Shown: piece by piece, positions 10,955 to 19,171 of the stretch
Position numbering within the stretch: position 1 is the first letter of the stretch
Layout of the letters: every line of letters starts with the position of its first letter
Source of the DNA: Polynucleobacter sp. CS-Odin-A6
GTDB taxonomy: Bacteria; Pseudomonadota; Gammaproteobacteria; Burkholderiales; Burkholderiaceae
NCBI RefSeq assembly: GCF_018882095.1
Contig: NZ_JACVPD010000004.1
Coordinates: 1-64,000, forward strand
DNA: 64,000 nt
Reading direction: 5' to 3'
Notes under the pieces: model-generated
Told to the model about the DNA's origin: nothing
The model's database searches: none
The model's input: only the letters and a program-made list of their open reading frames with translations
Made by a program: the position numbers and the translations under genes

Positions 10955-12511
10955 ATGAATCGTCTTGTGGCGCCACTTGCCTTGTTATTGTTTTTGCCTC
11001 TCTTCGGCTTGGCAGAGCCATTCCTATTCCCCGATGCCTCTGTTTTAACTACTGGCACTCTCAGCCATCTTTGGAATTATGTGCTTGGAGGATATATCGC
11101 TTCCACTGTAGCCCTTATTCTTGGGGTTGGAGTAGGGGTATTTATTCTTGGAGTTGGTAACGCTTGGATTATTGCGAGCTATGATTTTCCTGGCAAGAAA
11201 ATATTTGAATGGGCTTTAATTCTGCCCTTAGCTGTGCCTACCTATGTGATGGCCTATTTGTTTGTGGACCTCTTGCAATTCTCAGGCCCAATCCAGAGCA
11301 TGCTGCGGGATTTGCTGGAAGTAGATTCTTTATGGTTTTTTCCAGACCCTAGGTCAATGAGTGGGGCAATTTGGTCTTTCTCTTTCTGCCTTTTCCCTTA
11401 CGTATACCTTATTACACGCACTGCATTTTTAGAGCGTAGCCGTCGACTGATTGAGGTCTCAGAAACGCTGGGCTATAGTCCATTCCAGGGTTTCCTAAAA
11501 TTAGTGCTACCTATGGCAAGACCCGCTATCTTTGCCGGTATGGCCTTGGCTTTGATGGAAGTCCTCGCTGACTTTGGAGCAGTGTCTTACTTTGGTGTGC
11601 AGACTTTTGCAACCGGCATCTTTAAAGCATGGCTTTCCTTTGGCGACCGTGTGGCTGCCGTACAGCTTGCTTTAGGTCTCTTAAGTTTTGTTTTGCTGAT
11701 CTTTTTTATTGAGCAAAACAGCCGTTCAAAATTACGTTATGCGTCTTCATCCCAGGGTAGGTCACTAGCTATTGTCTTGCATGGTAAGGCTGCTATTGTT
11801 GCATTTACGTTTTGTGGCGCTACATTACTTTGCGGTTTTTTATTGCCAGCTATAGCGCTCTTGCAATTACTGTTTAAGCAGGGGCTTCAGATCGATAGTC
11901 GTTATTTAACTTGGTTGAGTAATTCCATATCCGTCTCCATTCTGACTGCTGTGATCTCCGTAGTGCTCGCGCTGTTTTTTGCCTACTCCGTCAGAATGAA
12001 TGCCCGTTTAGGCTGGGTCAATCGTTTGCTGGGATTTGGATATGCACTGCCGGGAGCAGTATTGGCTATCGGCATCCTTTCTTTCTTGGAAATTTTTCAA
12101 CTCGCTTGGTGGATGTCCGCAAGTATTGCGGTACTGGTCTATGCCTATTTAGTTCGCTTTCTTTCCTCTAGTCTCCAGAGCGTAGAAGCGGGGCTATCTC
12201 GTATCACGCCCTCTATGGATCGTTCGGCGGCTTTACTCGGCCTCTCTCAGTTGCAGATTCTAAGGCGAGTGCACATGCCTTTGTTAAAGCGTAGCCTCTT
12301 GACTGCGGGTTTATTTGTGTTCGTTGATGTAATGAAAGAGCTGCCTGCAACCCTATTATTACGGCCGTTTAATTTCGATACCTTGGCGGTAGCGACCTAT
12401 CAATTGGCAGCAGATGAACGTTTGGCTGAATTGGCTTTACCATCCTTAAACATTGTTTTGGTTGGGCTTTTTCCCGTTTTACTGCTTTCTAGGACCATCT
12501 CTAAATCTTAA
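10955..12511 (+). CDS. fbpB: Ferric iron ABC transporter permease
   Basis: This 518-residue inner-membrane protein has about 12 hydrophobic segments and two copies of the binding-protein-dependent permease domain, as is usual for FbpB/AfuB. EAA-like loops are visible near ETLGYSPFQGFLKLVLPMARPA without the wider motif being quoted, and near ALLGLSQLQILRRVHMP. ATG at 10955 is chosen over the TTG one codon upstream. It forms the channel for ferric iron with the FbpC ATPase encoded divergently and the FbpA binding protein encoded 62 bp downstream. Confidence 0.9.
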   Translation: MNRLVAPLALLLFLPLFGLAEPFLFPDASVLTTGTLSHLWNYVLGGYIASTVALILGVGVGVFILGVGNAWIIASYDFPGKKIFEWALILPLAVPTYVMAYLFVDLLQFSGPIQSMLRDLLEVDSLWFFPDPRSMSGAIWSFSFCLFPYVYLITRTAFLERSRRLIEVSETLGYSPFQGFLKLVLPMARPAIFAGMALALMEVLADFGAVSYFGVQTFATGIFKAWLSFGDRVAAVQLALGLLSFVLLIFFIEQNSRSKLRYASSSQGRSLAIVLHGKAAIVAFTFCGATLLCGFLLPAIALLQLLFKQGLQIDSRYLTWLSNSISVSILTAVISVVLALFFAYSVRMNARLGWVNRLLGFGYALPGAVLAIGILSFLEIFQLAWWMSASIAVLVYAYLVRFLSSSLQSVEAGLSRITPSMDRSAALLGLSQLQILRRVHMPLLKRSLLTAGLFVFVDVMKELPATLLLRPFNFDTLAVATYQLAADERLAELALPSLNIVLVGLFPVLLLSRTISKS

Positions 12512-12540
12512 TTGATAATCATTCGTGTTTGTGATAAATT
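12512..12540 (+). promoter_or_regulatory. Promoter with overlapping Fur-like box before fbpA
   Basis: A -35 element TTGATA (12512-12517) and a weaker -10 TAAATT (12535-12540) are separated by 17 bp. TGATAATCATT (12513-12523) matches 11 consecutive positions of the classical Fur consensus, although the right half-site is poor. Fur bound here would block the -35 element, so iron repression of fbpA is predicted. Confidence 0.6.
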
Positions 12541-12573
12541 AGATTTTCCCTAATCCCAATCACGAATGCAGCA

Positions 12574-13629
12574 ATGAAAATTCAGCAGTTACAAAAAATC
12601 CTAAGTACTTTCGTAGTGTTACTGAGTAGTTTTCTAGCACTTTCGGTATCTGCTCAAGAGCCCAAAGAGTTGAATCTCTACTCTGCTCGCCACTACCAAA
12701 CTGATGAAGCGCTCTATAGTGACTTCACGAAAAAAACAGGTATCAAGATTAATCGAATTGAGGCGGATGACAACGCCTTGGCTGAGAGATTAAAAAGCGA
12801 AGGAGCCAACAGCCCGGCTGATGTCATTTTGATGGTGGATGCAGCCAGATTATGGCGCGCGCAAATTGATGGTTTTTTTAAACCCATTCAGTCTCCCTAT
12901 TTGGAGAGTCGAATCCCGGCGAACTTACGCTCAAAACCAGATGCTGAAGGCTCAACTTGGTTTGGTTTTTCTACCAGAGCCCGCTTGGTGGTTTACAACA
13001 AAGCGAAAGTCAATCCTCAAGATGTAGATACCTATGAGAAGTTGGCTGAACCCGTCAATAAAGGCAAGATCTGCACACGCTCAGGCGCTCATCCTTATAT
13101 GCTTTCCTTAGTGGGTGCCATGATTGAGCGTCGTGGAGAAGTTGCCACAGAGGAGTGGGCTAAAGGTATGGTGGCTAATATGGCACGCCCACCAAGAGGC
13201 GGGGATACCGATCAAATTAAAGCAGTTGCTTCAGGAGAATGTGGAGTTGCGTTAACAAACTCATATTACTTGGTAAGGTTATTGCGCTCGACTAAGCCAG
13301 AGGATCAAGAAATCGTTTCTAAAATTGGATTTATTTGGCCCAATCAGAAAACCTCTGGTGCTCATATTAATATTGCTGGCGGCGGCGTAGCCAAAAATGC
13401 GTTACATCCGCAGGCAGCAATCCAGTTTTTGGATTACTTGGCGAGCGATTCTGCGCAGGAGTATTTTGCCAATGGCAATAATGAGTGGCCTGCAGTGAAG
13501 TCAGTCAAGATTGAAAATGAAGGACTCAAAATGTTGGGTTCATTTAAAGCGGAAAATATTTCAGTTGCGGCGATTGGTAAGAATCAAATTGCCGCACAAC
13601 GTTTACTTGATCGAGCTGGATATAAATAA
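12574..13629 (+). CDS. fbpA: Ferric iron ABC transporter substrate-binding protein
   Basis: The 351-residue periplasmic protein has a signal peptide (about residues 1-27, ending ...SVSAQE) and the FbpA/AfuA type 2 binding fold. The TNSYYLVRLL region supplies the adjacent Tyr pair that coordinates Fe(III) in this family. It delivers iron to the FbpB permease encoded just upstream. It has its own promoter and a Fur-like site, so the binding protein can be made in excess over the permease, which is usual for ABC importers. Confidence 0.9.
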   Translation: MKIQQLQKILSTFVVLLSSFLALSVSAQEPKELNLYSARHYQTDEALYSDFTKKTGIKINRIEADDNALAERLKSEGANSPADVILMVDAARLWRAQIDGFFKPIQSPYLESRIPANLRSKPDAEGSTWFGFSTRARLVVYNKAKVNPQDVDTYEKLAEPVNKGKICTRSGAHPYMLSLVGAMIERRGEVATEEWAKGMVANMARPPRGGDTDQIKAVASGECGVALTNSYYLVRLLRSTKPEDQEIVSKIGFIWPNQKTSGAHINIAGGGVAKNALHPQAAIQFLDYLASDSAQEYFANGNNEWPAVKSVKIENEGLKMLGSFKAENISVAAIGKNQIAAQRLLDRAGYK

Positions 13630-13689
13630 GCATGAAGCTCTCAAAGGTAGCTAGAATGGATCCTGTCTTTGATAGATTGGGATTCTGAT

Positions 13690-13959
13690 ATGAAATTCAT
13701 CTCACGCGTTCTATTGCTCGCCTTTTCAATGGCAATGCTGGCCTGCTCAACACCGCAAAGTGAGTTTGGGGTCTATCGACAATCTGATGGTACGGTTGGG
13801 GTACATGCACCCAAATCCGCTAAAGATACTGAGACTCAGCAAGCCGCAGTAGAGGAGTGTAAAAAACTAGGAAAGCGAAGTGCCACCTTCGTTGAAGCGC
13901 GTAAAACAGTGAACGATCGCTTTCCTATGACTTACATTTATGTGTGCAATACCTATTAA
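13690..13959 (+). CDS. Small putative lipoprotein
   Basis: This 89-residue protein begins with a lipoprotein signal peptide: MKFIS, a hydrophobic stretch, then a lipobox AMLAC with the Cys at about residue 19. The mature part is short and has two further Cys (EECKKLG and YVCNTY), which may form a disulfide. I recognise no domain. ATG 13690 is chosen because it puts the signal peptide at the N-terminus. It lies downstream of fbpA, but an iron link is only a guess. Confidence 0.7.
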   Translation: MKFISRVLLLAFSMAMLACSTPQSEFGVYRQSDGTVGVHAPKSAKDTETQQAAVEECKKLGKRSATFVEARKTVNDRFPMTYIYVCNTY

Positions 13960-13970
13960 TTCAGACTTGC

Positions 13971-14849
13971 TTAGCTAAGCAACCATTTCTTAATCGATTT
14001 ATTGACACACATGGCATCTAGGGCTAATCCGTAGAACTCTGAACCATTGGTGATCATACTTTCAATCGCCTCAACCTTGCCAGACTTTACGCCACGCAAA
14101 TATGTTGCGGCACGATAACGGAGAAAGTGCTCGTTCTCACCATCTTCATTATCTGTAGAGCATATTTCTAGGCTGCCATAACGAGTTTCTGGGTTGATAT
14201 TTAAAATGGATAGGCCCAATGCGCCTAGGAGTTTTTCTGGAACAGGGATGGGTACATAGGAGTAGAGCGAAACTAACTGCTCTTCTTCGTCTACCTCAAT
14301 AATGTGGTCAACATCGAACACATCTTTTTCTGTCAATTCTGTTTCACCGGAATCACCACCGCCAAAGGTTGATTCAAATTGCAGCATCGCAGTATTACTG
14401 TCTTTGGAGATCTCGATCATGTCGGGATAGCCTAGCAGCCCTTTCCACCAATACATCAACGAGAAGGTACAAGGCTTTACTTCAACCAAGCCCTTATCGG
14501 TAGATTTGGCAAAGTAGAGGCCATAGAACTCATCATCTTCCTCAAGACCGTATTGATCGACTTTAAGTTGTTTTGATGAGGCGGATTTGGTGGATTTCTT
14601 GGCAGTCTTCTTTGGGGCCGGTTTTTTAGCTGCTGGTTTCTTCGCCGCAACCTTCTTCACCACTAATTTTTTGGCGGCCACTTTCTGGGTGACAGCCTTT
14701 TTTGCTACTGGCTTTTTCACTACCTTCTTTGCAGTCTTTTTGGCTGCCGCTTTCTTAGCGACCACTTTCTTGACGGCTTTTTTTGCAGGGGCTTTTTTTA
14801 CCACCTTAGTAGCTACTTTCTTTTTTGCTGGTGACTTCTTTGTAGCCAT
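13971..14849 (-). CDS. Histone H1-like Lys/Ala-rich tail fused to a globular domain
   Basis: Residues 1 to about 95 consist of short Lys/Ala/Pro/Val repeats (KKxxAKK type), as in bacterial H1-like DNA-binding proteins and AlgP. Residues 96-292 are acidic and globular. The end of this part (about 225-290, with LRYRAATYL and a helical tail) resembles YbjN-type domains, but this is a weak by-eye match. A basic tail joined to an acidic domain suggests a nucleoid- or RNA-associated protein. The role is unknown. It stands alone on the minus strand. Confidence 0.75.
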   Translation of the reverse strand: MATKKSPAKKKVATKVVKKAPAKKAVKKVVAKKAAAKKTAKKVVKKPVAKKAVTQKVAAKKLVVKKVAAKKPAAKKPAPKKTAKKSTKSASSKQLKVDQYGLEEDDEFYGLYFAKSTDKGLVEVKPCTFSLMYWWKGLLGYPDMIEISKDSNTAMLQFESTFGGGDSGETELTEKDVFDVDHIIEVDEEEQLVSLYSYVPIPVPEKLLGALGLSILNINPETRYGSLEICSTDNEDGENEHFLRYRAATYLRGVKSGKVEAIESMITNGSEFYGLALDAMCVNKSIKKWLLS

Positions 14850-15077
14850 GGCTTATTACCCTTCTTTTAGTAGTTAATGTGCTTAGTGCACTAGTCGATA
14901 TTACTTCACTTTATACCCAATCTTGCTCATACTGAGATGGAGATTAGCCTTTTGATATCAAAATCTATCCTTAAATTCTACTGATATTTTTTAAACCAAA
15001 CTAAGTGATTGAATTTAAGCGCCTCCTTGCTACACTGGAAATAGGTAGTTTTCAGCAACCTCAAAGAAAGAGCATCT
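14850..15077. other. 228-bp divergent intergenic region
   Basis: It separates the lysine-rich-tail gene (minus) from the YdcH-like gene (plus) and must hold both promoters. It is AT-rich. No strong -10/-35 pair or repeat stands out. A GGAAATAGGTAG stretch and AAAGAAAGAG purine-rich tracts precede the YdcH start. Confidence 0.4.
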
Positions 15078-15293
15078 ATGTTCCCTGAATACCATGAGTT
15101 AATTGTTAAGCTAAAAACATCTGACCGTCACTTTTCTCATCTATATGAAAAGCACCATCTTCTGGATGAAAAGATTCAAAAAATGGAAGCCCACTCTGAG
15201 CCGAGCACTCCTGAGAAGATTGAAATCTTGAAAAAGGAGAAATTGCTCCTGAAAGATCAGATTTATGCTGCCTTGAAAAAAGCGAGTACTTAG
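15078..15293 (+). CDS. YdcH/DUF465 family protein
   Basis: This is a 71-residue, all-helical charged protein with the DUF465 pattern: FPEYHELI near the start, FxHLxEKHHxLDxxI in the middle and LKKEKLLLKDQIYAAL at the end. Family members are small cytoplasmic coiled-coil proteins of unknown function. An AAAGAAAGAG purine tract precedes the ATG. Confidence 0.88.
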   Translation: MFPEYHELIVKLKTSDRHFSHLYEKHHLLDEKIQKMEAHSEPSTPEKIEILKKEKLLLKDQIYAALKKAST

Positions 15294-15343
15294 TCGGATG
15301 CTGAGGACTTCGAGCTAGTTACCTAAAGTTAGAATCAAAGACA

Positions 15344-17170
15344 ATGAACGCAAAACTTAAAATCGTCTTCAGTGTTCTAGTTGGGCTCATCCTTATAGGT
15401 GGAGTGGGTACTTGGTATGCCGCCTCCAGTCTTGATCCTGCTCAGCTGGCGAAGTTGCTATCAAGTTCAGTCAAGACTGCTACAGGCCGAGATCTCAAAA
15501 TTTCTGGCCCCATTACACTCCATCTTTTTCCCAGGATCTCCGTCTCTGCTGAGCAGTTAAGCTTAAGTAATGCGTCATGGGCTAACAATTCTGAAATGCT
15601 GACCTTAAAGCGGATTGAGATCGGTATTAAAACCCTTCCTCTACTCAGTAAGCGTGTTGAGATCAGTAGCATCAAATTAAATGGTTTAGAGCTCTTTTTG
15701 CAAAAAAATGTAAGCGGTCAAGTGAATTGGGATTTAAGTGAGCAGAATCCGAATAAATCCTCGGTTGATGGCATGAGTAATCGATCCCCAGCGGGATCCC
15801 CAGCAAATAAAGGTTTGATTTTTACAGAAAATGTCGCCATGTCTGATGTGCAGATTCATTATCAAGAGGCTCAGAATCGAAGCTCAAACTATGAGGTAGA
15901 AAAGTTATCTCTAACTGAAAATGGCAATGCAAGTTCTCTTGCTTTGAAAATGAAGTACCAGGCGTTGCCAATAGAGGTTGCTGGAAAAATAGGCTCTCTA
16001 TCCCAGTTGTTTCAACAGTGGGATGTTTCGCCCATTACATTTGCAATTGATCTGACTATTGGCATCAACGGAAAGTCTGCACTCATTCAGGGTGACATTG
16101 TGAAAAATCCAAAGTCGATGACTGTGATAGATTTGTTGGTCACGTCCAAGGCATTTGATTGGCCGCCCCTAAACTCCGGTTCTAGTCAGACATCTACATC
16201 TCTGGCGAATAATGGGAGGCAAGCGCCAGCTGGGCAACAAGCTTCAAAGTCACACTCTCAGTATGTGTTCAGTGACACAACTCTTCCTTTAAATTCATTA
16301 TCACAAGCCCAGGGAAAAATTGTGTTGAGTATTGATGAGCTTGGTTTGCCTAATCGCAAGCCGATACAGAATTTAAAGGCTACTGCACAAATCAATGGAA
16401 GTACTATAGATGTTCCAAATTTAACCTTCCAATTAGGTCAAGGTCAGGCAGATCTGCAATTCTATGCCTCACAATTAAATAGGGCGTCTCCCGTATTTTC
16501 TTTGAAAGGGATTACCAAGAATTTCACGCTTGAAAATTTACTAGCACGCATTGATCCGCACTCCAAGGTGACAGGTGGAAATATGAAAATGGCATTTGAC
16601 CTCAAGGGTTCGGGGATGAGCCTTCATCAGATAGTCGGAAGTTCTAATGGAAAAATCCAAATCAGTGTCGATCAAGCCAAAACAGGTTCTAATTTCTTAA
16701 ATGACGGAGGGGATTTTGTCATTACGGTATTGGATGCTATGAATCCCTTGCGCAAGAAATCTAGTCAAACCACTCTGGAGTGCGCAGTCGCTTACCTACC
16801 CATCACCAACGGGCAAATTAGTATTGTGAAGACCGTTGGTATCGAGACTGATCGCTTAAATGCAGTGATGGCAGGTTCAATTAACCTCAAAACTGAAGCG
16901 GTGGATTTGATCATTGATCCTCAAGAGAAGTCCGGCCTCACTACTGGCTTGGATTTAGCAGGACTGGCAAAGGTGGGCGGCACACTCACGCATCCAAAGG
17001 CAGTAATTAATCAGGCCGGAGTGGTCAATAGCGCTGTGTCTATTGGCCTCGGGATTTTGACTGGTGGAGTCAGTATTCTGGCTGAAAATGCGCGATCGAT
17101 AAGCTCAAAAGGTCACCCATGCCGAGATGCCCTCCACCCCTGGTCAGATATCTACCCTGGGGCAGAGTGA
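15344..17170 (+). CDS. AsmA family protein
   Basis: The 608-residue protein has one N-terminal membrane anchor (about residues 7-27), an AsmA N-terminal domain (SLDPAQLAKLLSSSVKTATG, FPRISVSAEQLSLSNASW) and the AsmA-like C-terminal domain (about 400-570). AsmA-like proteins are bridge-like, beta-rich envelope proteins linked to lipid movement and outer-membrane assembly. A Ser/Gln-rich linker occupies about residues 275-310. The last 30 residues are low in hydrophobicity and contain one Cys. No frameshift is evident. It ends 4 bp before the convergent YvlD-like gene. Confidence 0.88.
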   Translation: MNAKLKIVFSVLVGLILIGGVGTWYAASSLDPAQLAKLLSSSVKTATGRDLKISGPITLHLFPRISVSAEQLSLSNASWANNSEMLTLKRIEIGIKTLPLLSKRVEISSIKLNGLELFLQKNVSGQVNWDLSEQNPNKSSVDGMSNRSPAGSPANKGLIFTENVAMSDVQIHYQEAQNRSSNYEVEKLSLTENGNASSLALKMKYQALPIEVAGKIGSLSQLFQQWDVSPITFAIDLTIGINGKSALIQGDIVKNPKSMTVIDLLVTSKAFDWPPLNSGSSQTSTSLANNGRQAPAGQQASKSHSQYVFSDTTLPLNSLSQAQGKIVLSIDELGLPNRKPIQNLKATAQINGSTIDVPNLTFQLGQGQADLQFYASQLNRASPVFSLKGITKNFTLENLLARIDPHSKVTGGNMKMAFDLKGSGMSLHQIVGSSNGKIQISVDQAKTGSNFLNDGGDFVITVLDAMNPLRKKSSQTTLECAVAYLPITNGQISIVKTVGIETDRLNAVMAGSINLKTEAVDLIIDPQEKSGLTTGLDLAGLAKVGGTLTHPKAVINQAGVVNSAVSIGLGILTGGVSILAENARSISSKGHPCRDALHPWSDIYPGAE

Positions 17171-17174
17171 ATTC

Positions 17175-17522
17175 TTAAAACAGAATGCCGCTAATAAATA
17201 GGCTAAATAGAGAAATAAAGATGCTGGCAAAAAAGGCCGTCCAGAAGCTAGAAATCGTAAATCCGCTGACCACCGAAGACACAAGCATGAGTACCAATGC
17301 ATTGATTACCAGTAAGAAAAGTCCCATCGTCAGGACTGTCAGCGGTAAGGTGAAGAAGATTAATAGGGGTTTGACTACGGCGTTGGCAAAACCGAGTAGT
17401 AGGGCGGCGATCAATAGTGATCCACCATCTGCAAAACGTAAGCCGCTAAACAGATAGCTTGCAACCCAAAGAGATAAAGAGGTTAAACCCCATTGGACTA
17501 AAAACGGCACTAAGTTACCCAT
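17175..17522 (-). CDS. YvlD/DUF360-like four-helix membrane protein
   Basis: This 115-residue protein has four hydrophobic helices and the pattern FANAVVKPLLIFFTLPLTVL typical of the phage-holin-superfamily-IV/YvlD family (PF04020). Members are small inner-membrane proteins. Bacillus YvlD is tied to envelope stress, but no function is settled elsewhere. It stands alone, 57 bp from slyX. Confidence 0.85.
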   Translation of the reverse strand: MGNLVPFLVQWGLTSLSLWVASYLFSGLRFADGGSLLIAALLLGFANAVVKPLLIFFTLPLTVLTMGLFLLVINALVLMLVSSVVSGFTISSFWTAFFASIFISLFSLFISGILF

Positions 17523-17579
17523 AATGACTGTTCCTTTTTGAAATTACTAAAGTAATTTAAGCTCAATGTTATCAGGGCT

Positions 17580-17783
17580 TTAATAGTGTGGAGGAATTTC
17601 ATCTTTTGGACTGTTTCCTCCTGCGCCGTCTCCGCCACTGGCTTGCTCCTTAATTGACTTTAACTCTCGATAGAGAAACTCAATTTGTTGCTGTTGCTTG
17701 TAAATTGTTTGGTTGAGTTGATCAATGAGATCTTCGGTGAAACTCAGTTTGATTTCAAGGTTTGTGATGCGATCTTCAGTCAT
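17580..17783 (-). CDS. slyX: SlyX family protein
   Basis: The 67-residue protein is a short coiled coil: MTEDRITNLEIKLSFTEDLI followed by LNQTIYKQQQQIEFLYREL, with a Gly-rich linker and the diagnostic C-terminal PPHY. The function of SlyX is not known. It is in line with the DUF1653 gene 23 bp upstream and probably shares its transcript. Confidence 0.93.
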   Translation of the reverse strand: MTEDRITNLEIKLSFTEDLIDQLNQTIYKQQQQIEFLYRELKSIKEQASGGDGAGGNSPKDEIPPHY

Positions 17784-17806
17784 TGCAAATCCTCCAACTT
17801 AATCTT

Positions 17807-18061
17807 TTAGGCGTCTACCAACTCAAATCGACCATCTTCCATTTCTGCTTGTGGTCTGATCCAAAAGTCGTGAGATTGGAGTGACTCATAGACGTAGGCC
17901 GGCTCTAAATTCGCCTCAATGTTAGCAAGTAGCACTACCTTATAAAAACCGCCAGTCTTGATGTGTCTTAATTTACTGCCAGGTTTAAAAAGGCCGTCGT
18001 CAGCATCCGCCATTTTTGGTTTATTCATGCTAAAAGTTACTTTCTCAATATGATCTGTCAA
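17807..18061 (-). CDS. DUF1653-like protein
   Basis: This 84-residue protein fits the DUF1653 pattern: a start like FKPGSKLRHIKTGGFYKVVL, then EPAYVYESL and a Trp-Ile-Arg-Pro element (FWIRP) near the end. The family is a small SH3-like beta domain of unknown function. M12 (MNKPKM) is a possible later start. It is followed by slyX on the same strand. Confidence 0.75.
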   Translation of the reverse strand: MTDHIEKVTFSMNKPKMADADDGLFKPGSKLRHIKTGGFYKVVLLANIEANLEPAYVYESLQSHDFWIRPQAEMEDGRFELVDA

Positions 18062-18114
18062 TGACTCATCTAGTACCGTAGTCTATTCTAAATAGGCACG
18101 AAAGAGGTTAAGTT

Positions 18115-18537
18115 TTAAATCCGCAGCTTGAAGGCGTCGTAATCGTTCGTAATCAGAATCGATTCTTGAGCCGCTCGGCTGGCTATCTGGAGCAGGGCAT
18201 TGTCTTTGCTAATGAGTATTGCTGGCCTGAGTTGGTAGGCTAGATCTAAAAAGATTTGATCGTCTGTATCTCGGCATTTCCAGGGCGCAGGGGTCAGATT
18301 AGAATCATCGTATAACTGCGCAACCGATTGCCATTGCTCCAAAATGGCTGATTGGGTTTGGCCATCTAACTTAAACAGGGGGCGAGAAATAACATCAGCG
18401 AATTCTGCAAGTGTTTTTTGGCTCGCTATTGCTTGAATATATTTAGCTTCAATGGCGTGCTTTAAATGGGCAACTCTTTCATCATTAAAGACAAAAATAT
18501 CTAGCAAGATATTCGTATCCAAAACAACTGGATTCAT
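18115..18537 (-). CDS. PIN-domain protein (COG1569 type putative RNase)
   Basis: PIN domains are metal-dependent ribonucleases, often toxins. This 140-residue protein keeps the acidic residues of the active site: Asp in VVLDTNILLD, Glu in TLAEFADVI, and the Asp cluster in CRDTDDQIFLDLA. The ATG at 18537 overlaps the yaeQ stop codon by one base (TAATG), so the two are translationally coupled. An in-frame ATG six codons upstream also exists. No antitoxin gene of the usual kind is next to it, so a housekeeping RNA role or a YaeQ-linked role is as likely as toxicity. Confidence 0.85.
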   Translation of the reverse strand: MNPVVLDTNILLDIFVFNDERVAHLKHAIEAKYIQAIASQKTLAEFADVISRPLFKLDGQTQSAILEQWQSVAQLYDDSNLTPAPWKCRDTDDQIFLDLAYQLRPAILISKDNALLQIASRAAQESILITNDYDAFKLRI

Positions 18538-19082
18538 TATTGTTGATTGCGCCAAATTTCAGGGGTGATGGTGACTTGTCCCTTATCTGAAGAAACATAC
18601 GCTTCGCCATCTTGAATATTCACATGCAGTACCATACTGCGCTCTACGAGCTGATTGAGTTCTTTGGCTTGCTCTGCTGGAATGGAAACTATCTGAAGAT
18701 TGCGTGCCCGAGTGAGCTTGTTAGCAATACCATCCCACCAGATTTTGCTAGTATGACCACCATAGCAATACACAATGACTTGATCGGAGCGGCCGCAGGC
18801 TTTAAGAATACGTCGCTCATCTGGTTGACCAATTTCTATCCAGAGCTGAATGGCATCAGTCAGATCTTTGACCCAAAGATCAGGCTCATCTGTATCACTC
18901 AAACCCTTAGTAAAAGCTAAATCTTCCTGAGCCTGCAGGGCAAACGCAATAATCCTCACCATCATCCGCTCTTCAGTTTCAGAGGGATGTTTAGCGATCG
19001 TGAGGGAATGACTGCCGTAATAGTGGCGATCAGAATCGGCGACGTGGAGGTCGGCTTTGTGAATAGTTGCGCGTAGAGCCAT
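18537..19082 (-). CDS. yaeQ: YaeQ family protein
   Basis: The 181-residue protein is a clear YaeQ: MALRATIHKADLHVADSDRH at the N-terminus, then PDLWVKD and IELGQPDE-like IEIGQPDER, and YCYGGHTSKIWW. The family has a PD-(D/E)XK nuclease-like fold, but its activity is undefined (an early link to haemolysin suppression with RfaH was reported). It is the first gene of a two-gene unit with a PIN-domain ribonuclease-like protein. Confidence 0.93.
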   Translation of the reverse strand: MALRATIHKADLHVADSDRHYYGSHSLTIAKHPSETEERMMVRIIAFALQAQEDLAFTKGLSDTDEPDLWVKDLTDAIQLWIEIGQPDERRILKACGRSDQVIVYCYGGHTSKIWWDGIANKLTRARNLQIVSIPAEQAKELNQLVERSMVLHVNIQDGEAYVSSDKGQVTITPEIWRNQQ

Positions 19083-19171
19083 GGCGCATTATCGCCTTTA
19101 AACTGACCTCATTCACTTATCCCAGTATTATTTTATAAATTGCCCTAATTTACTGTGTATCGTTGAGCCAC

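Noticed and set aside
14587..14877. 96-codon plus-strand frame rich in Phe and Ala
   Set aside because: It is the antisense image of the Lys/Ala repeats of the H1-like tail, and its apparent hydrophobicity comes from that.
15344..17170. Possible frameshift at the end of the AsmA gene
   Set aside because: The last 30 residues look atypical, but the next frame gives no better continuation and the gene stops right before its neighbour.
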